This document shows positions 17,368 through 26,043 of a DNA stretch of 64,000 nt, piece after piece; positions within the stretch are counted from its first letter, which is position 1, and the number at the start of each line of letters is the position of its first letter. Source of the DNA: Pedobacter alluvionis (GTDB lineage: Bacteria; Bacteroidota; Bacteroidia; Sphingobacteriales; Sphingobacteriaceae); assembly GCF_003664035.1 (NCBI RefSeq), contig NZ_RCCK01000010.1, positions 372,001-436,000 on the forward strand, in the 5' to 3' direction. The notes under the pieces were generated by a model, which was given only the letters and a program-made list of their open reading frames with translations, had not been told where the DNA came from and ran no database searches. A program made the translations under genes and the position numbers.

Positions 17368-17405
17368 ATGAAGCTGTCATGATTTATAAATCATGACAGC
17401 TTCAT
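17368..17405 (+). repeat. Pilus-locus intergenic hairpin, copy 4 (perfect palindrome)
   Basis: ATGAAGCTGTCATGATTTA is followed at once by its exact reverse complement. The result is a 19-bp perfect palindrome between the protease and thioredoxin-like genes. It shares the ATGAAGCT-TCATGA core with copies 1-3. Confidence 0.85.
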
Positions 17406-17430
17406 AGCCATTGAAGAAAAAAATAAACAA

Positions 17431-18339
17431 ATGAAAAATCTGATATTAATAGGCTTGTTTATAACTTGTTTACTTACCTCCTGCAATGTCTCCACCTCAA
17501 AACAGGCAGGCCACCAGGATAAGCCAGGTGTAACCGGTAATTTCGAGGAAACCATTAACAATACCATACAGCACTATTGGGACAACCTCAATGTGATTGA
17601 TACGGCAACACTTTTTAGAAAAGAGGTGGGCGAGCAACAACTGGTTGATTATCTGTATTTGCTAAATAAAACATCGGCAGGTTCAGCTCATGATGGTTTA
17701 ATCACTTTGTTGGATAAAATGTTAACCAATCAGGCCTTATTCGATCATTTTATCGGTCTTATCGAAAAATATCTTGATCATCCTGATTCTCCGCTAAGGA
17801 ACGAAGAGCAGTATATTTCCGTGTTAGAGTACTGTATTAAAGATGAAAGGTTAGATGCCAGATATAAGATAAGGCCACAATACCAGTTGAGCATGTTATA
17901 TAAAAATAGGTTGGGGCATGCCGCAGAAGATTTTAACTACATCACACCTTCTGCCAATAAAGGTAGTTTGTCTAAAATAGATGCTCCGCTCACATTGCTG
18001 CTTTTTTATGATCCCGATTGTGAAAACTGTAGGGAAACCATCAGCCAGCTATCCAATAGTAAAATGCTGAAAGCGATGCAGCGTAAAAAAGAATTGCAGG
18101 TATTGGCTATTTACACAGCAGACAATCTTGGGCTTTGGAAGGACTATGCCTCTTCAATACCTGCCGAATGGATAAATGGCAGCGATAAGCAGCAAATACA
18201 CAAACAAAAAAAATACGATTTACGGGCGTTTCCAACATTTTATCTGCTGGATAAAGATAAAAAAGTGTTACTGAAAGATGCCTATATGGATGTAGTTATG
18301 GATACCCTGGGTACGATTGCAAATAAAAAAATTGGTTAA
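17431..18339 (+). CDS. Thioredoxin-like lipoprotein (DUF5106/TlpA type)
   Basis: A 302-residue lipoprotein (lipobox LTSC, Cys18). The helical N-terminal half of about 170 residues resembles DUF5106. A thioredoxin-like domain follows, with LLLFYDPDCENC (Cys197 and Cys200, CENC active site) and the cis-Pro region AFPTFYLLDKDKK. TlpA/ResA-like proteins handle disulfides outside the inner membrane. In this locus it could serve the Cys pair of the lectin-like tip domain, but that link is inference. It ends the hairpin-spaced pilus group, 39 bases before the beta-lactamase. Confidence 0.75.
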   Translation: MKNLILIGLFITCLLTSCNVSTSKQAGHQDKPGVTGNFEETINNTIQHYWDNLNVIDTATLFRKEVGEQQLVDYLYLLNKTSAGSAHDGLITLLDKMLTNQALFDHFIGLIEKYLDHPDSPLRNEEQYISVLEYCIKDERLDARYKIRPQYQLSMLYKNRLGHAAEDFNYITPSANKGSLSKIDAPLTLLLFYDPDCENCRETISQLSNSKMLKAMQRKKELQVLAIYTADNLGLWKDYASSIPAEWINGSDKQQIHKQKKYDLRAFPTFYLLDKDKKVLLKDAYMDVVMDTLGTIANKKIG

Positions 18340-18378
18340 TCAGCGATCAAGATCAATGTAAAATATATATTTATAGAT

Positions 18379-19287
18379 ATGAAATGTTTTAAAGTTCCGA
18401 ATCAGGTTTGGCTTGTATTATGCTTATTGCTCAACTCAATTAACAGCCTCTCACAACAACGTAAACAGGATTTAAAAAAGGCAATCGAAACCATCGCCGG
18501 TAAACACGCCGCTAAAATAGGTTTTGCGGTAGCTGATCTCCAGAATGGGGATACCATTGGGTTTAATGGAATAGCCCATTATCCAATGCAAAGTGTATAT
18601 AAATTTCATCTGGCCTTAGCTGTGCTAAAACAGGTTGATGAAGGTAAGTTGACGCTTGATCAGCAGATTCTTGTAAAAGCCAAAGATCTTTTACCCAATA
18701 CCTGGAGCCCCCTTAGGGATAAATATCCTCAGGGTAACGTGTATATTCCGCTTGCCGAAATATTGGGATATACAGTATCACAAAGCGATAATAACGGTTG
18801 CGACATCTTGTTCAGGTTAGTTGGCGGGCCAGCAAAGGTAAACCAGTTTATCCACGGCATTGGCCTAAAAGATGTAGCCATTGTAGCCACAGAAGAGGAG
18901 ATGCATTTGGATGAAAAAGTTCAGTTTAAGAACTGGAGTACATCTTTTTCGGCTGTACAATTGCTGAAGATGTTTTACGACAAGAAAATACTTTCTAAAT
19001 CTTCTGGTGATTTTCTCTGGGATATTATGGTGAAAACTGTTTCAGGGCCAAACAAGATCAAAGGTTTACTCCCTAAAGGGACCATAGTGGCACATAAAAC
19101 GGGTAGTTCTGGTATAAACTCAGCAGGAATTACAACTGCAAGCAATGATATTGGTATTGTTGCTTTACCAAATGGGAAACATTTTGCCATTGCTGTTTTT
19201 GTATCAATGACAAAGGAAGAGGAAAAAGTAACGGATCAGATCATTGCCGAGTGCAGTAAAGCCACCTGGGATTATTTTTCGAAATGA
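18379..19287 (+). CDS. Class A (subclass A2-like) beta-lactamase
   Basis: A 302-residue secreted serine beta-lactamase with a signal peptide of about 25 residues (SLSQQ). Motifs: S72-V-Y-K75, S136-D-N138, a Glu motif TEEEM at 171-175 followed by VQFKNWSTS, and K239-T-G241. The E-x-x-M plus VQ(F/Y)xNW signature is typical of the Bacteroidota A2 group (CfxA, CepA, PER, VEB, CblA). These hydrolyse penicillins and often cephalosporins. The substrate range cannot be read from sequence. It sits between the pilus genes and two AraC-type genes, with no mobile element adjoining it, so it is probably intrinsic. Confidence 0.9.
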   Translation: MKCFKVPNQVWLVLCLLLNSINSLSQQRKQDLKKAIETIAGKHAAKIGFAVADLQNGDTIGFNGIAHYPMQSVYKFHLALAVLKQVDEGKLTLDQQILVKAKDLLPNTWSPLRDKYPQGNVYIPLAEILGYTVSQSDNNGCDILFRLVGGPAKVNQFIHGIGLKDVAIVATEEEMHLDEKVQFKNWSTSFSAVQLLKMFYDKKILSKSSGDFLWDIMVKTVSGPNKIKGLLPKGTIVAHKTGSSGINSAGITTASNDIGIVALPNGKHFAIAVFVSMTKEEEKVTDQIIAECSKATWDYFSK

Positions 19288-19407
19288 CATACTTGTTTCT
19301 GGTATTGGCTATAAAACAGCCAAATCTTTAAATGCTTTTTTACTATGCTGCGCTCACCCACCGGTTCTCAGGTTTCTGATCCTCAGATTTTTATTTAAAT
19401 TAGTCTT

Positions 19408-20388
19408 ATGAGAGAAGTCATACAGCATCACGGTGTAGATTTATCATGGACAGAGGACTTATCGGTTCAGCTCAATGGTTACGTTGACGGAAACTTCATC
19501 TGCATTCCCGAAGAGTTACAATCAGGAACCTGTTATGCTATAAAAGTAAATGAATATATTTCCGTATATGTTACAGACGTTACCTATAACACCTCTATGG
19601 TTTTTCGCTACAGAAATAAAAGTAGTGATTTTGTAACTCTGCACTATGATTTTACAGAAGGTAATGCCGTAATTATTCTAAACGAAGAGCTAAAATCAGT
19701 TGGTCGCTGGGCGTATAACGAGGCTTTTGTAGACAGTTGTATGGATGTCGATTATGAAATTAAAAAAGGCAGCAAAGTTTATAGCATCACCATTTTTATT
19801 TTAAAGGAAGAAATTAAACGTCAGCTTTCATTTATTCCACAGTTCGACCAAATACTGGGTGCTTTATTTGATCCCGAGCAAAATACATTTATCCGCTTTA
19901 GTAGGGGAAGTAATCGGTCCTGGTGGATTGCTGATGAATTACGCAAAGCCAATCAGCAAGATCCCCTGTATGAAACACTCCTTAAAGGCATTGTTTATTC
20001 CTTACTTAGTGAGTATATGGATGGAATACTAACTCAGGAAATTTTGATTGAAAAGGTATCAAAAGAAGATCTGGTTGGAATTATCGAATCTCAGTCTTTT
20101 TTAATTGCAGCGCTGAGAAGACCATTTCCGGGAATAAAAGAACTATCTGCCCGTGCCTGTATGTCAGAAACAAAATATAAGACTTTATTCAAAAAAATTA
20201 CGGGTAACACCGCAAACTCCTTTTTTTTAGAAAATAAATTATTTCATGCCCGTGAGATGCTCGAAACCGGTTTACACACCATAAGTGAGGTGGCCGATCA
20301 TTTTAACTTTACTACGGCTTCGCATTTTACGGATCAATTTAAAAACTTGTATAATGTACCTCCTAAAGATTACCTGAATCATTTTTAA
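19408..20388 (+). CDS. AraC-family transcriptional regulator (tandem copy 1)
   Basis: A 326-residue protein with an uncharacterised N-terminal region of about 220 residues and a C-terminal AraC-type double helix-turn-helix (GIKELSARACMSETKYKTLF, then ISEVADHFNFTTASHFTDQF). The next gene is a paralogue starting 4 bases later, so the two are co-translated or co-transcribed. The targets are unknown. Neighbouring candidates are the beta-lactamase and the pilus genes. Confidence 0.88.
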   Translation: MREVIQHHGVDLSWTEDLSVQLNGYVDGNFICIPEELQSGTCYAIKVNEYISVYVTDVTYNTSMVFRYRNKSSDFVTLHYDFTEGNAVIILNEELKSVGRWAYNEAFVDSCMDVDYEIKKGSKVYSITIFILKEEIKRQLSFIPQFDQILGALFDPEQNTFIRFSRGSNRSWWIADELRKANQQDPLYETLLKGIVYSLLSEYMDGILTQEILIEKVSKEDLVGIIESQSFLIAALRRPFPGIKELSARACMSETKYKTLFKKITGNTANSFFLENKLFHAREMLETGLHTISEVADHFNFTTASHFTDQFKNLYNVPPKDYLNHF

Positions 20389-20391
20389 CCA

Positions 20392-21354
20392 ATGAAAGAG
20401 GGAACTTTACATATCAAACACAGGTTTGAATTAACGGCCGAATGGCAGCAGGAAATCGTAGATGGCTTGGGAAATAAGTTAATCGACGATAAATACATGA
20501 TTCATGATGGCCGTGCAGCTACCGGCTTTTCTTTATTTTTAGAGGTAATGCCTGGCCTGTCGGTATTGCTGATGGATGTAGTTTATCATATTGATGTGGC
20601 CTTTACAAGGATGGCCAGTCGCGAACCTCTTTACCTGATGTATTTTGATTTGAATGAAGGATTTAGCACACGCATTGTAGAAGGTGATGGACAAAAAGTG
20701 CGCTACAGCTCAAATATTGGCATGGGATTTATAGATTCTGATACACAAAGTACGCTAATCCCTTCGCCGGGGGAAAGGTATTACAGCCTTCGTATTTTTG
20801 CGAGTAAACAGCTCATCAACTCCATTGTGGGGGAGGTTACGCTCTTTTTTAATACCCATGTGGATAGTGCCAGCCGGTTAATTCTTAATGAGCTGAAAGA
20901 CCGTCCTTTCAATACACCTTCTTATGAATTGCTGTTAAAAGGCGTTGCACTCAGGGTATTGACCAATACGTTAAATAGGGTGAGGGAACTGGAAAACTCA
21001 GATCATAAAATGTCGAATACCGATGTTAAAGGGGTTATGGAGACAGTAAAGTATTTAACTAGTGATTTGTTGATGGATTTTCCGGGTTTAGAAACTTTGG
21101 CCGAGATAGCGGGCATGTCTATTTCCAAGTATAAAATTCTTTTTTCCAAAATGATGAACAATAGTCCTCAAAGATTTTTCACAAAAGAGAAACTATCACT
21201 GGCAAATAACTTGTTGCAAAAAGGCACTTTTGCTTCAATAAAAGACGTAGCCCTTGAACTTGGCTACGGCAAGCCTGGACATTTTGCTTCTGTTTACAAA
21301 AAAAACTTTGGATATCTTCCAAGCGATGTTTTTGTGAAAAAAGTAAGTGTTTAG
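20392..21354 (+). CDS. AraC-family transcriptional regulator (tandem copy 2)
   Basis: A 320-residue paralogue of the preceding gene with the same N-terminal organisation (MPGLSVLLMDVVYHIDVAF here, EYISVYVTDVTYN in copy 1). The C-terminal AraC HTH contains LETLAEIAGMSISKYKILF and IKDVALELGYGKPGHFASVY. Only three bases separate the genes. Tandem divergence suggests a local duplication and possibly a heteromeric pair. Confidence 0.86.
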   Translation: MKEGTLHIKHRFELTAEWQQEIVDGLGNKLIDDKYMIHDGRAATGFSLFLEVMPGLSVLLMDVVYHIDVAFTRMASREPLYLMYFDLNEGFSTRIVEGDGQKVRYSSNIGMGFIDSDTQSTLIPSPGERYYSLRIFASKQLINSIVGEVTLFFNTHVDSASRLILNELKDRPFNTPSYELLLKGVALRVLTNTLNRVRELENSDHKMSNTDVKGVMETVKYLTSDLLMDFPGLETLAEIAGMSISKYKILFSKMMNNSPQRFFTKEKLSLANNLLQKGTFASIKDVALELGYGKPGHFASVYKKNFGYLPSDVFVKKVSV

Positions 21355-21484
21355 ATCATTCTAAATATTTGGTGGTTAACCAAGCTGGTGGAAAGCGAGG
21401 GATTGAGCCAAGCCTAAAATTCTACTTAAAATGGCTTGAAAATGCCCCCTGCCAGTCCGAGCGGATTGCAATTAGATAAAATCT

Positions 21485-21510
21485 GCTGGTGCGAGTTTTT
21501 AACTCGTACC
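21485..21510 (+). repeat. REP-like palindrome left of the RAYT remnant
   Basis: GCTGGTGCGAGTTTTTAACTCGTACC contains the palindrome GCGAGTT/AACTCGT. Its inverted partner lies at 22183-22208, on the far side of the transposase remnant. Confidence 0.65.
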
Positions 21511-21628
21511 GATATAGAAAAGCCATAGTTCTAAAATTTAGAAAGTCGCAATCTTAAACTTTCATAATTTTCGAAGCATAATAATTATAGATTATCTAAA
21601 TTGCTGTAAATTAGATAAACAGAACAAA

Positions 21629-22173
21629 ATGAGCAGAAAATATAAGTTTTATAACAAAGAGGGGCTATATTTTGTCAGCTTTGCAACTGTGTATTAGATT
21701 GATGTTTTTGTTAGGTTACAATATTTTAACATTTTGATAGAGAGTTTAGATTATTGTAGAAAAATAAAGGCATGGAAGTTTATTGCTGGTGCATAATGCC
21801 TAGTCATGTACATTTAATATTTAGAGCAAAAAATAATAATCCAGGCGATGTACTACGCGACTTTAAAGTACATACATCCAAGAAACTTCAGAAGGAGATT
21901 AGTGAAAATATACAAGAAAGCAGAAAAGAGTGGCTGCTTTGGATGTTTAAACGAGCAGGAGACAAAACCAGTAATGTAACAAATGGCCAGTTTTGGCAAC
22001 AGCATAACAAGCCTATTGAGCTGTGGTCAAATGAAGTAATTGATCAAAAAGTCGATTATATTCACAACAATCCAGTTGAGGCAGGCTTTGTAACAGAAGA
22101 TTACCATTGGAAGTATAGTAGTGCAATAGATTTTTCTGGAGAAAAGGGTTTGTTAGAAATTGATATGGTTTAA
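21629..22173 (+). pseudogene. Broken REP-associated tyrosine transposase (RAYT)
   Basis: Starting at ATG 21629 the frame reads MSRKYKFYNKEGLYFVSF, then hits TAG at 21695 where a Trp is expected (one base change from TGG). About 65 bases later a one-base loss in an A-run near 21758-21765 shifts the frame. The rest, MEVYCWCIMPSHVHLIFRA onward, is intact to 22173. It carries the HUH motif (HVH) and the Y1 tyrosine region (VDYIHNNPVEAG). Restoring both lesions gives about 180 residues, normal for the family. Inverted REP palindromes flank it. Confidence 0.85.
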
Positions 22174-22182
22174 GTTAATTTG

Positions 22183-22208
22183 GATACGAGCTACAAGCTC
22201 GCACCAGC
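22183..22208 (-). repeat. REP-like palindrome right of the RAYT remnant
   Basis: Read on the - strand it is GCTGGTGCGAGCTTGTAGCTCGTATC, an inverted and slightly diverged copy of the left element at 21485-21510. Confidence 0.65.
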
Positions 22209-22270
22209 TCGGGAATCACTCACCAGAACTATGCAAATTCATGCATGTCTTGAGTATGCCGGAAACGAAA

Positions 22271-22301
22271 AAAGCCCGAAATATCTCTATTTCAGGCTTT
22301 T
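22271..22301. terminator. Hairpin terminator candidate
   Basis: AGCCCGAAATA and TATTTCAGGCT-like arms (AAAGCCCGAAAT...ATTTCAGGCTTTT) are followed by T-rich sequence on both strands. It lies between the transposase remnant and the immunity gene, so it can end the toxin-immunity transcript arriving on the - strand. Confidence 0.55.
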
Positions 22302-22497
22302 GTTTCTTCAGCGGGGATGAGGGGATGCCTCTGCAACATCTGTAAGGAATTTTGGCTATTATTAAGGGAATTTACAAGAAGTAATTTGTCTCGTAATTTA
22401 AGCCTTAAAACCGCTTAAAATAAGTTGCTTGATCAATTTACGCAGAAAAATTGACCACTTTGCCGAAAAACAAATAGCAATTTTGAGATATCCAAGC

Positions 22498-22914
22498 TTA
22501 AATTTCGTTATATTTCCATAAGCCGGAAATGGTAAGCAAAGTTAGTCCAGGTTGTTTTTCACCATAGCTAAAAACACAAATATATTTTGAATGACAAGAC
22601 GGACAATCTGTTCCAAAGTACAATGTTGGTAAATCATTTACTGTCAATTCTCCAAAGTGAAGTAAATTTATGGAGGTTTCGGAGACAATTTTATTCTTTA
22701 ATAATTCATTTTTAGCTAAAACCTTTTCATTATTGTGCAATTGAAAAATCGGGAATCCTGATTCGTAAGGTGTTATTTTAACGATATTTTCATGGCCACA
22801 GTTACAACATTTGAATTTTACTGCTGCTGAGTTACCGATCTCTGCATTACTGAATGTGTTTTTGGCAACAGAAACCTGTTTTTCAATGAATATTTTTTTT
22901 GAAATGGAATACAT
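22498..22914 (-). CDS. Zinc-ribbon-like small protein, candidate TNT immunity protein
   Basis: A 138-residue protein without a signal peptide. Two CxxC pairs, C36-x-x-C39 (CCNCGHEN) and C104-x-x-C107 (DCPSC), bracket a central beta-rich part, as in a split zinc ribbon. I do not recognise the family. It begins 10 bases after the TNT-domain lipoprotein gene, which is the usual order and spacing for a toxin and its immunity gene. Lack of a signal fits protection of the cytoplasm, where NAD+ would be degraded. The function is inferred from context only. Confidence 0.55.
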   Translation of the reverse strand: MYSISKKIFIEKQVSVAKNTFSNAEIGNSAAVKFKCCNCGHENIVKITPYESGFPIFQLHNNEKVLAKNELLKNKIVSETSINLLHFGELTVNDLPTLYFGTDCPSCHSKYICVFSYGEKQPGLTLLTISGLWKYNEI

Positions 22915-22924
22915 CTAAATAATT

Positions 22925-23641
22925 TTATTGTGCAATAACTACGCCCACAGCTCCCGGGTATTTTCCACTCGGGTTTTTCTTAATTGTTACTTTAATATAC
23001 CCTTCCTGGGCCAATTTATTCCAGGTTTTTTGGTAGCCAGTCGCTGGATCGATCGGGATTTTCCACATGGTCTGCTTACCATTGCCCACCTGATTAAACC
23101 AGGGAATAATATCTGCTGTTTGGCCTTTGAAAGTTAATGAATTATTTAAAACTTCGATTTCATAATAAAAATCATAAGTATTTTCCGGTTGATTCAAGGC
23201 TCTTTGCCCGAAGGTATACACAGATCCATTGATGATTGGACTTGTAAAACTTCCTCCCAAGGTCGGAGCCCCTGTTCCGCTGTAGGTTCCAATCGCACCA
23301 CTGTATCTATCGTATTTTTGTCCCATCGTGATTGGTGTATCATCTACTGTATTGTAACCTCCGTTTGCAGGTGGCCATTTTCCGTTTAAATTGTTGTTTA
23401 TAAATAGCGTTTCCAGTTCGCCCCACTTTTGTTTCTTGTATAAATCGTAAACCTGATCCCTCATCGTCTGGCTTACAATGTTTGAAGGATCATAGGTCGC
23501 AGCCAGTTGGTTTGCGTTTTTGTAAAATTCAGTAGGTGCCGTAATTGGTGGTTCATCTAAAAGACCATCCTTATCGGAGCGGCAAGCCACAGAGAATAAT
23601 GCGATGTTTAAAAGTAGTAGGTACTTTAATAAATTTTTCAT
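22925..23641 (-). CDS. TNT-domain lipoprotein (predicted NAD+ glycohydrolase toxin)
   Basis: A 238-residue lipoprotein (lipobox SVAC, Cys20). The C-terminal 150 residues match the tuberculosis necrotizing toxin (TNT, CpnT C-terminus) pattern. In order there is KWPPANGGY (88-96), DRYSG (111-115), a serine/glycine turn, QRALN (146-150), strands YDFYYEIEV, then PWFNQVGNGKQTMW (180-193) and a last EGYIKV. Arg in DR and QR and Gln in the WFxQ motif coincide with residues needed in CpnT. The CpnT His is not evident by eye. TNT enzymes destroy NAD(P)+. A stand-alone lipidated form with a following small gene is unusual and suggests contact-dependent use. Confidence 0.78.
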   Translation of the reverse strand: MKNLLKYLLLLNIALFSVACRSDKDGLLDEPPITAPTEFYKNANQLAATYDPSNIVSQTMRDQVYDLYKKQKWGELETLFINNNLNGKWPPANGGYNTVDDTPITMGQKYDRYSGAIGTYSGTGAPTLGGSFTSPIINGSVYTFGQRALNQPENTYDFYYEIEVLNNSLTFKGQTADIIPWFNQVGNGKQTMWKIPIDPATGYQKTWNKLAQEGYIKVTIKKNPSGKYPGAVGVVIAQ

Positions 23642-24001
23642 AGCTGTTAATTTAGTTTAGTAAAATGATGATTTTTGAAAATAGATGGGTAATGAGAGTA
23701 AAATAATACATTATATGTATTGCTAATCTAATATTTTTTAATTATAAAAGCTACAATTGAATAAGAATATTCGCTACATATTGCCCTCCTTACTAGTGCA
23801 AATATTAGTGGGGAGGCAGCTGGGTGGAGGACTTGTGCATTCACTATATTTAACTAGCTGAGATTTTTTATAGAAATTAATATATTGATTTAATGAATGC
23901 CCAAGTCGGGCTTTTGCTCAGGCCGTGGGCGCTAAGACTTGTGCTAGATGGAGGGAGCATTAACTTTAAGGCAATTAGATTAGAATTGCAAATAGGATGC
24001 A
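23642..24001. other. Intergenic region without recognisable gene
   Basis: 360 bases upstream of the TNT gene. It contains a short palindrome (GCCCAAGTCGGGC near 23909) and AT-rich sequence that should hold the toxin promoter. No exact TAnnTTTG box was found. Confidence 0.4.
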
Positions 24002-24784
24002 TTAATCTTCGTCAACCTCATCATTTAATATATTGTACAAGTTCTTAGGTAGAATAATAGAAGATGGAATAGGCACCAACTTAAAAGTCCCGTCCATGTA
24101 TTGAATTTTAATCGCCTTTAGTTTTGCGGTTTGCACCAAATCTGAGAACCAAACATAAGAAAACTCATAAGAGCCTGTTTCTTTTTCTTTTATTGGGCCG
24201 ACTGCTTTCATAGTCCTAATTGTCTGTCCTTTTGATGAAACTACATCACCAACAGCATTATAGCCGACAAAAGAAAACCAAATATATTTTATTGTTTTCT
24301 TTGCTGGATTATACACTTCTATTTTTGCACTCGTTCCGCTTGTGTATTCACTTTCATCGTAGTAACTCCAGTTCAGAACTGCCAGTCCTTTTGTTTTTGT
24401 ATTGTCTAAAAATGCAAATGCTTTCTTTAAATCATTTCTATAGATTACATCCGCAGCATAACTTGCTTTAGATTTTATGCTATCTAATTCACTAGCATCC
24501 CACGTGTCAAATGCTTTTTGATCCTCCTTGTTTATTTTTAGAAAGTCGGGGTTTATGTATAGTTTTCTGTTTTTATAATATACTTCAAAAACATCTCCAT
24601 ATTTATACTTAATGAACGAGCTTACAATCACTAAAGTTTCATCATCTAGGTTGACATCATGATTACCATCAATCACACTTTTAACTGGAACATTACCATC
24701 CACAACCCCAAATATCAGATACTTTACTTGCCCAAAGGCTAACAACGGCAATAGTACGATTAGTGTTAAAAGTGTTCTTTTCAT
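24002..24784 (-). CDS. Secreted protein of unknown function
   Basis: I chose ATG 24784 (MKRTLLTLIVLLPLLAFGQ), which gives 260 residues with a clear signal peptide; a TTG four codons earlier is less likely. The mature part has SFIKYKYGDVFEVYY and, later, a beta-sandwich-like stretch (AKIEVYNPAKKTIKYIWFSF ... GSYEFSYVWFSDLVQTAKLKAI) that resembles immunoglobulin-like folds of periplasmic proteins. I recognise no named family. It stands alone between a gap and the tRNA-Ser gene. Confidence 0.75.
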   Translation of the reverse strand: MKRTLLTLIVLLPLLAFGQVKYLIFGVVDGNVPVKSVIDGNHDVNLDDETLVIVSSFIKYKYGDVFEVYYKNRKLYINPDFLKINKEDQKAFDTWDASELDSIKSKASYAADVIYRNDLKKAFAFLDNTKTKGLAVLNWSYYDESEYTSGTSAKIEVYNPAKKTIKYIWFSFVGYNAVGDVVSSKGQTIRTMKAVGPIKEKETGSYEFSYVWFSDLVQTAKLKAIKIQYMDGTFKLVPIPSSIILPKNLYNILNDEVDED

Positions 24785-25060
24785 AATGAGTTTCAATTTA
24801 GTTCTATCTAATGTATGGAATAGGAATGTAAAACAAGTGATTATTTTGTATGCTGCGGTACGGGAAACCTAAAGGAATGCATAAACAGAATGGTGAGGCT
24901 TTAGGGTGCTAAAAAAATGGTGTAAGCAATCCAGTTCATACCATTTATAATTTTATCCTCATAGCAACAAAAGGAATAATCAAAGATAAGATTATTTTAA
25001 ACGATAAACCACTCCAAAAGTACCCCCCCTTTGATACCCCTATCGAAATATAGAGCAATA

Positions 25061-25090
25061 AAAAAGCCTCTAACGTTATGCTAAAGGCTT
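25061..25090 (-). terminator. Terminator of tRNA-Ser
   Basis: On the - strand, AAGCCTTTAGCATAACGTTAGAGGCTTTTTT forms a stem of AGCCT(T/C)TA arms followed by six T. It lies just downstream of the tRNA 3' end. Confidence 0.75.
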
Positions 25091-25108
25091 AATTTGCTTA
25101 TTGCATTG

Positions 25109-25195
25109 CGGAGAGTGGGGGATTCGAACCCGCGGACCCTTTAACAAGTCAACAGTTTTCAAGACTGCCGCAATCGACCACTCTGCCAACTCTCC
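25109..25195 (-). tRNA. tRNA-Ser (UGA anticodon)
   Basis: An 87-base class II tRNA on the - strand. The acceptor is GGAGAGT with ACTCTCC and discriminator G. The D-arm begins TGGCAGAGTGG, the anticodon loop CTTGAAA holds TGA, and there is a long variable arm and the T-loop GGTTCGAATCC. CCA is not encoded. The TGA anticodon and long variable arm identify serine. Confidence 0.96.
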
Positions 25196-25199
25196 GCCG

Positions 25200-25230
25200 C
25201 AAAAGTACAAACTTGAAGCAAATCTGCAAA
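25200..25230 (-). promoter_or_regulatory. Bacteroidota-type promoter of tRNA-Ser
   Basis: On the - strand: TTTG (25230-25227), a 19-base spacer, then TACTTTTG (25207-25200), a perfect TTTG-N19-TAnnTTTG promoter. It puts the start point at or a few bases before the tRNA 5' end (25195). Confidence 0.8.
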
Positions 25231-25367
25231 TAATTTCTACTTAAATAATTTAATTAATATTTTAAGCCTTGCTAATCATTTAGTTAGTGGGTATAAAAAA
25301 AGCAAAAAGCATCAATATACAGCTTTTTTAAGCCGTTTATGTTGGGGTTTTGTGTTTGTATTTTGAA

Positions 25368-25814
25368 TTATGCAGCCTGTTTTGGCAAGATTTTTTCGTG
25401 TTCGACCGATAAAATTCCATTTCCTTCGATGGCAAAACAGATTAATCCAACCAGTACTGAAACCGAAAACCAAAATTCTGAGTAGGGTTTAAAAATGCCT
25501 CCCGAAATATTGATAAAGAATACGGCCCCGATCAGTATCGGTAAATTAATGAGACAAAACGTACGCGTATAGGTACCCAGGGTAATGGCTAAACCACCAA
25601 TTAGGTGTAATACGATAATGAAATGTGCCAGTAAGCTGATGCTTATTGCTGTACCTAAAAATGCACCGCGCATGAGGTTGCTAAATGCCGGCATATTGAT
25701 GTAAAAATCAATGCCCTTCCAGATTAAAACAAGGCCTAATAAGATTCTAAAATAATCTAACCATTTTGGGTGGTGATGATCGCCCCAGTTCTCGATTTTC
25801 TTAAGCATTTTCAT
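25368..25814 (-). CDS. DoxX-family membrane protein
   Basis: A 148-residue protein with four membrane helices (WLDYFRILLGLVLIWKGIDF, ISISLLAHFIIVLHLIGG, LINLPILIGAVFF and SVSVLVGLICFAIEG) and the DoxX/SURF4-like layout. DoxX proteins are linked to redox and thiol stress, but the chemistry here is unknown. It is a single gene between two long non-coding stretches. Confidence 0.85.
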   Translation of the reverse strand: MKMLKKIENWGDHHHPKWLDYFRILLGLVLIWKGIDFYINMPAFSNLMRGAFLGTAISISLLAHFIIVLHLIGGLAITLGTYTRTFCLINLPILIGAVFFINISGGIFKPYSEFWFSVSVLVGLICFAIEGNGILSVEHEKILPKQAA

Positions 25815-26043
25815 AACTTATATATTTTGGTTAATACAATTTAAGGATAATAAAAGATAATAACAATGGCTGGCTAATTATTTGATTTTGAGATGGAAAA
25901 TAGAAGGAATTGAGGTGTGAAAAGAAAGATCGTCATTGGGAGTAACCATCAGTTCAGTGGCCTGAAAAAAATAGGAATGAGGTCCTATATGCGCTTTCTA
26001 ATTTATTAGGTTTAAGATTTTGCATCCTGTAAAACTCATTGAG

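Noticed and set aside
22201..22340. Possible small gene right of the RAYT remnant
   Set aside because: The frame is short and covers a terminator-like hairpin; no start signal or similarity.
21629..25195. Integrative island between the RAYT remnant and tRNA-Ser
   Set aside because: No integrase and no second copy of the tRNA 3' end were found at the other side; the patch is only loosely accessory.
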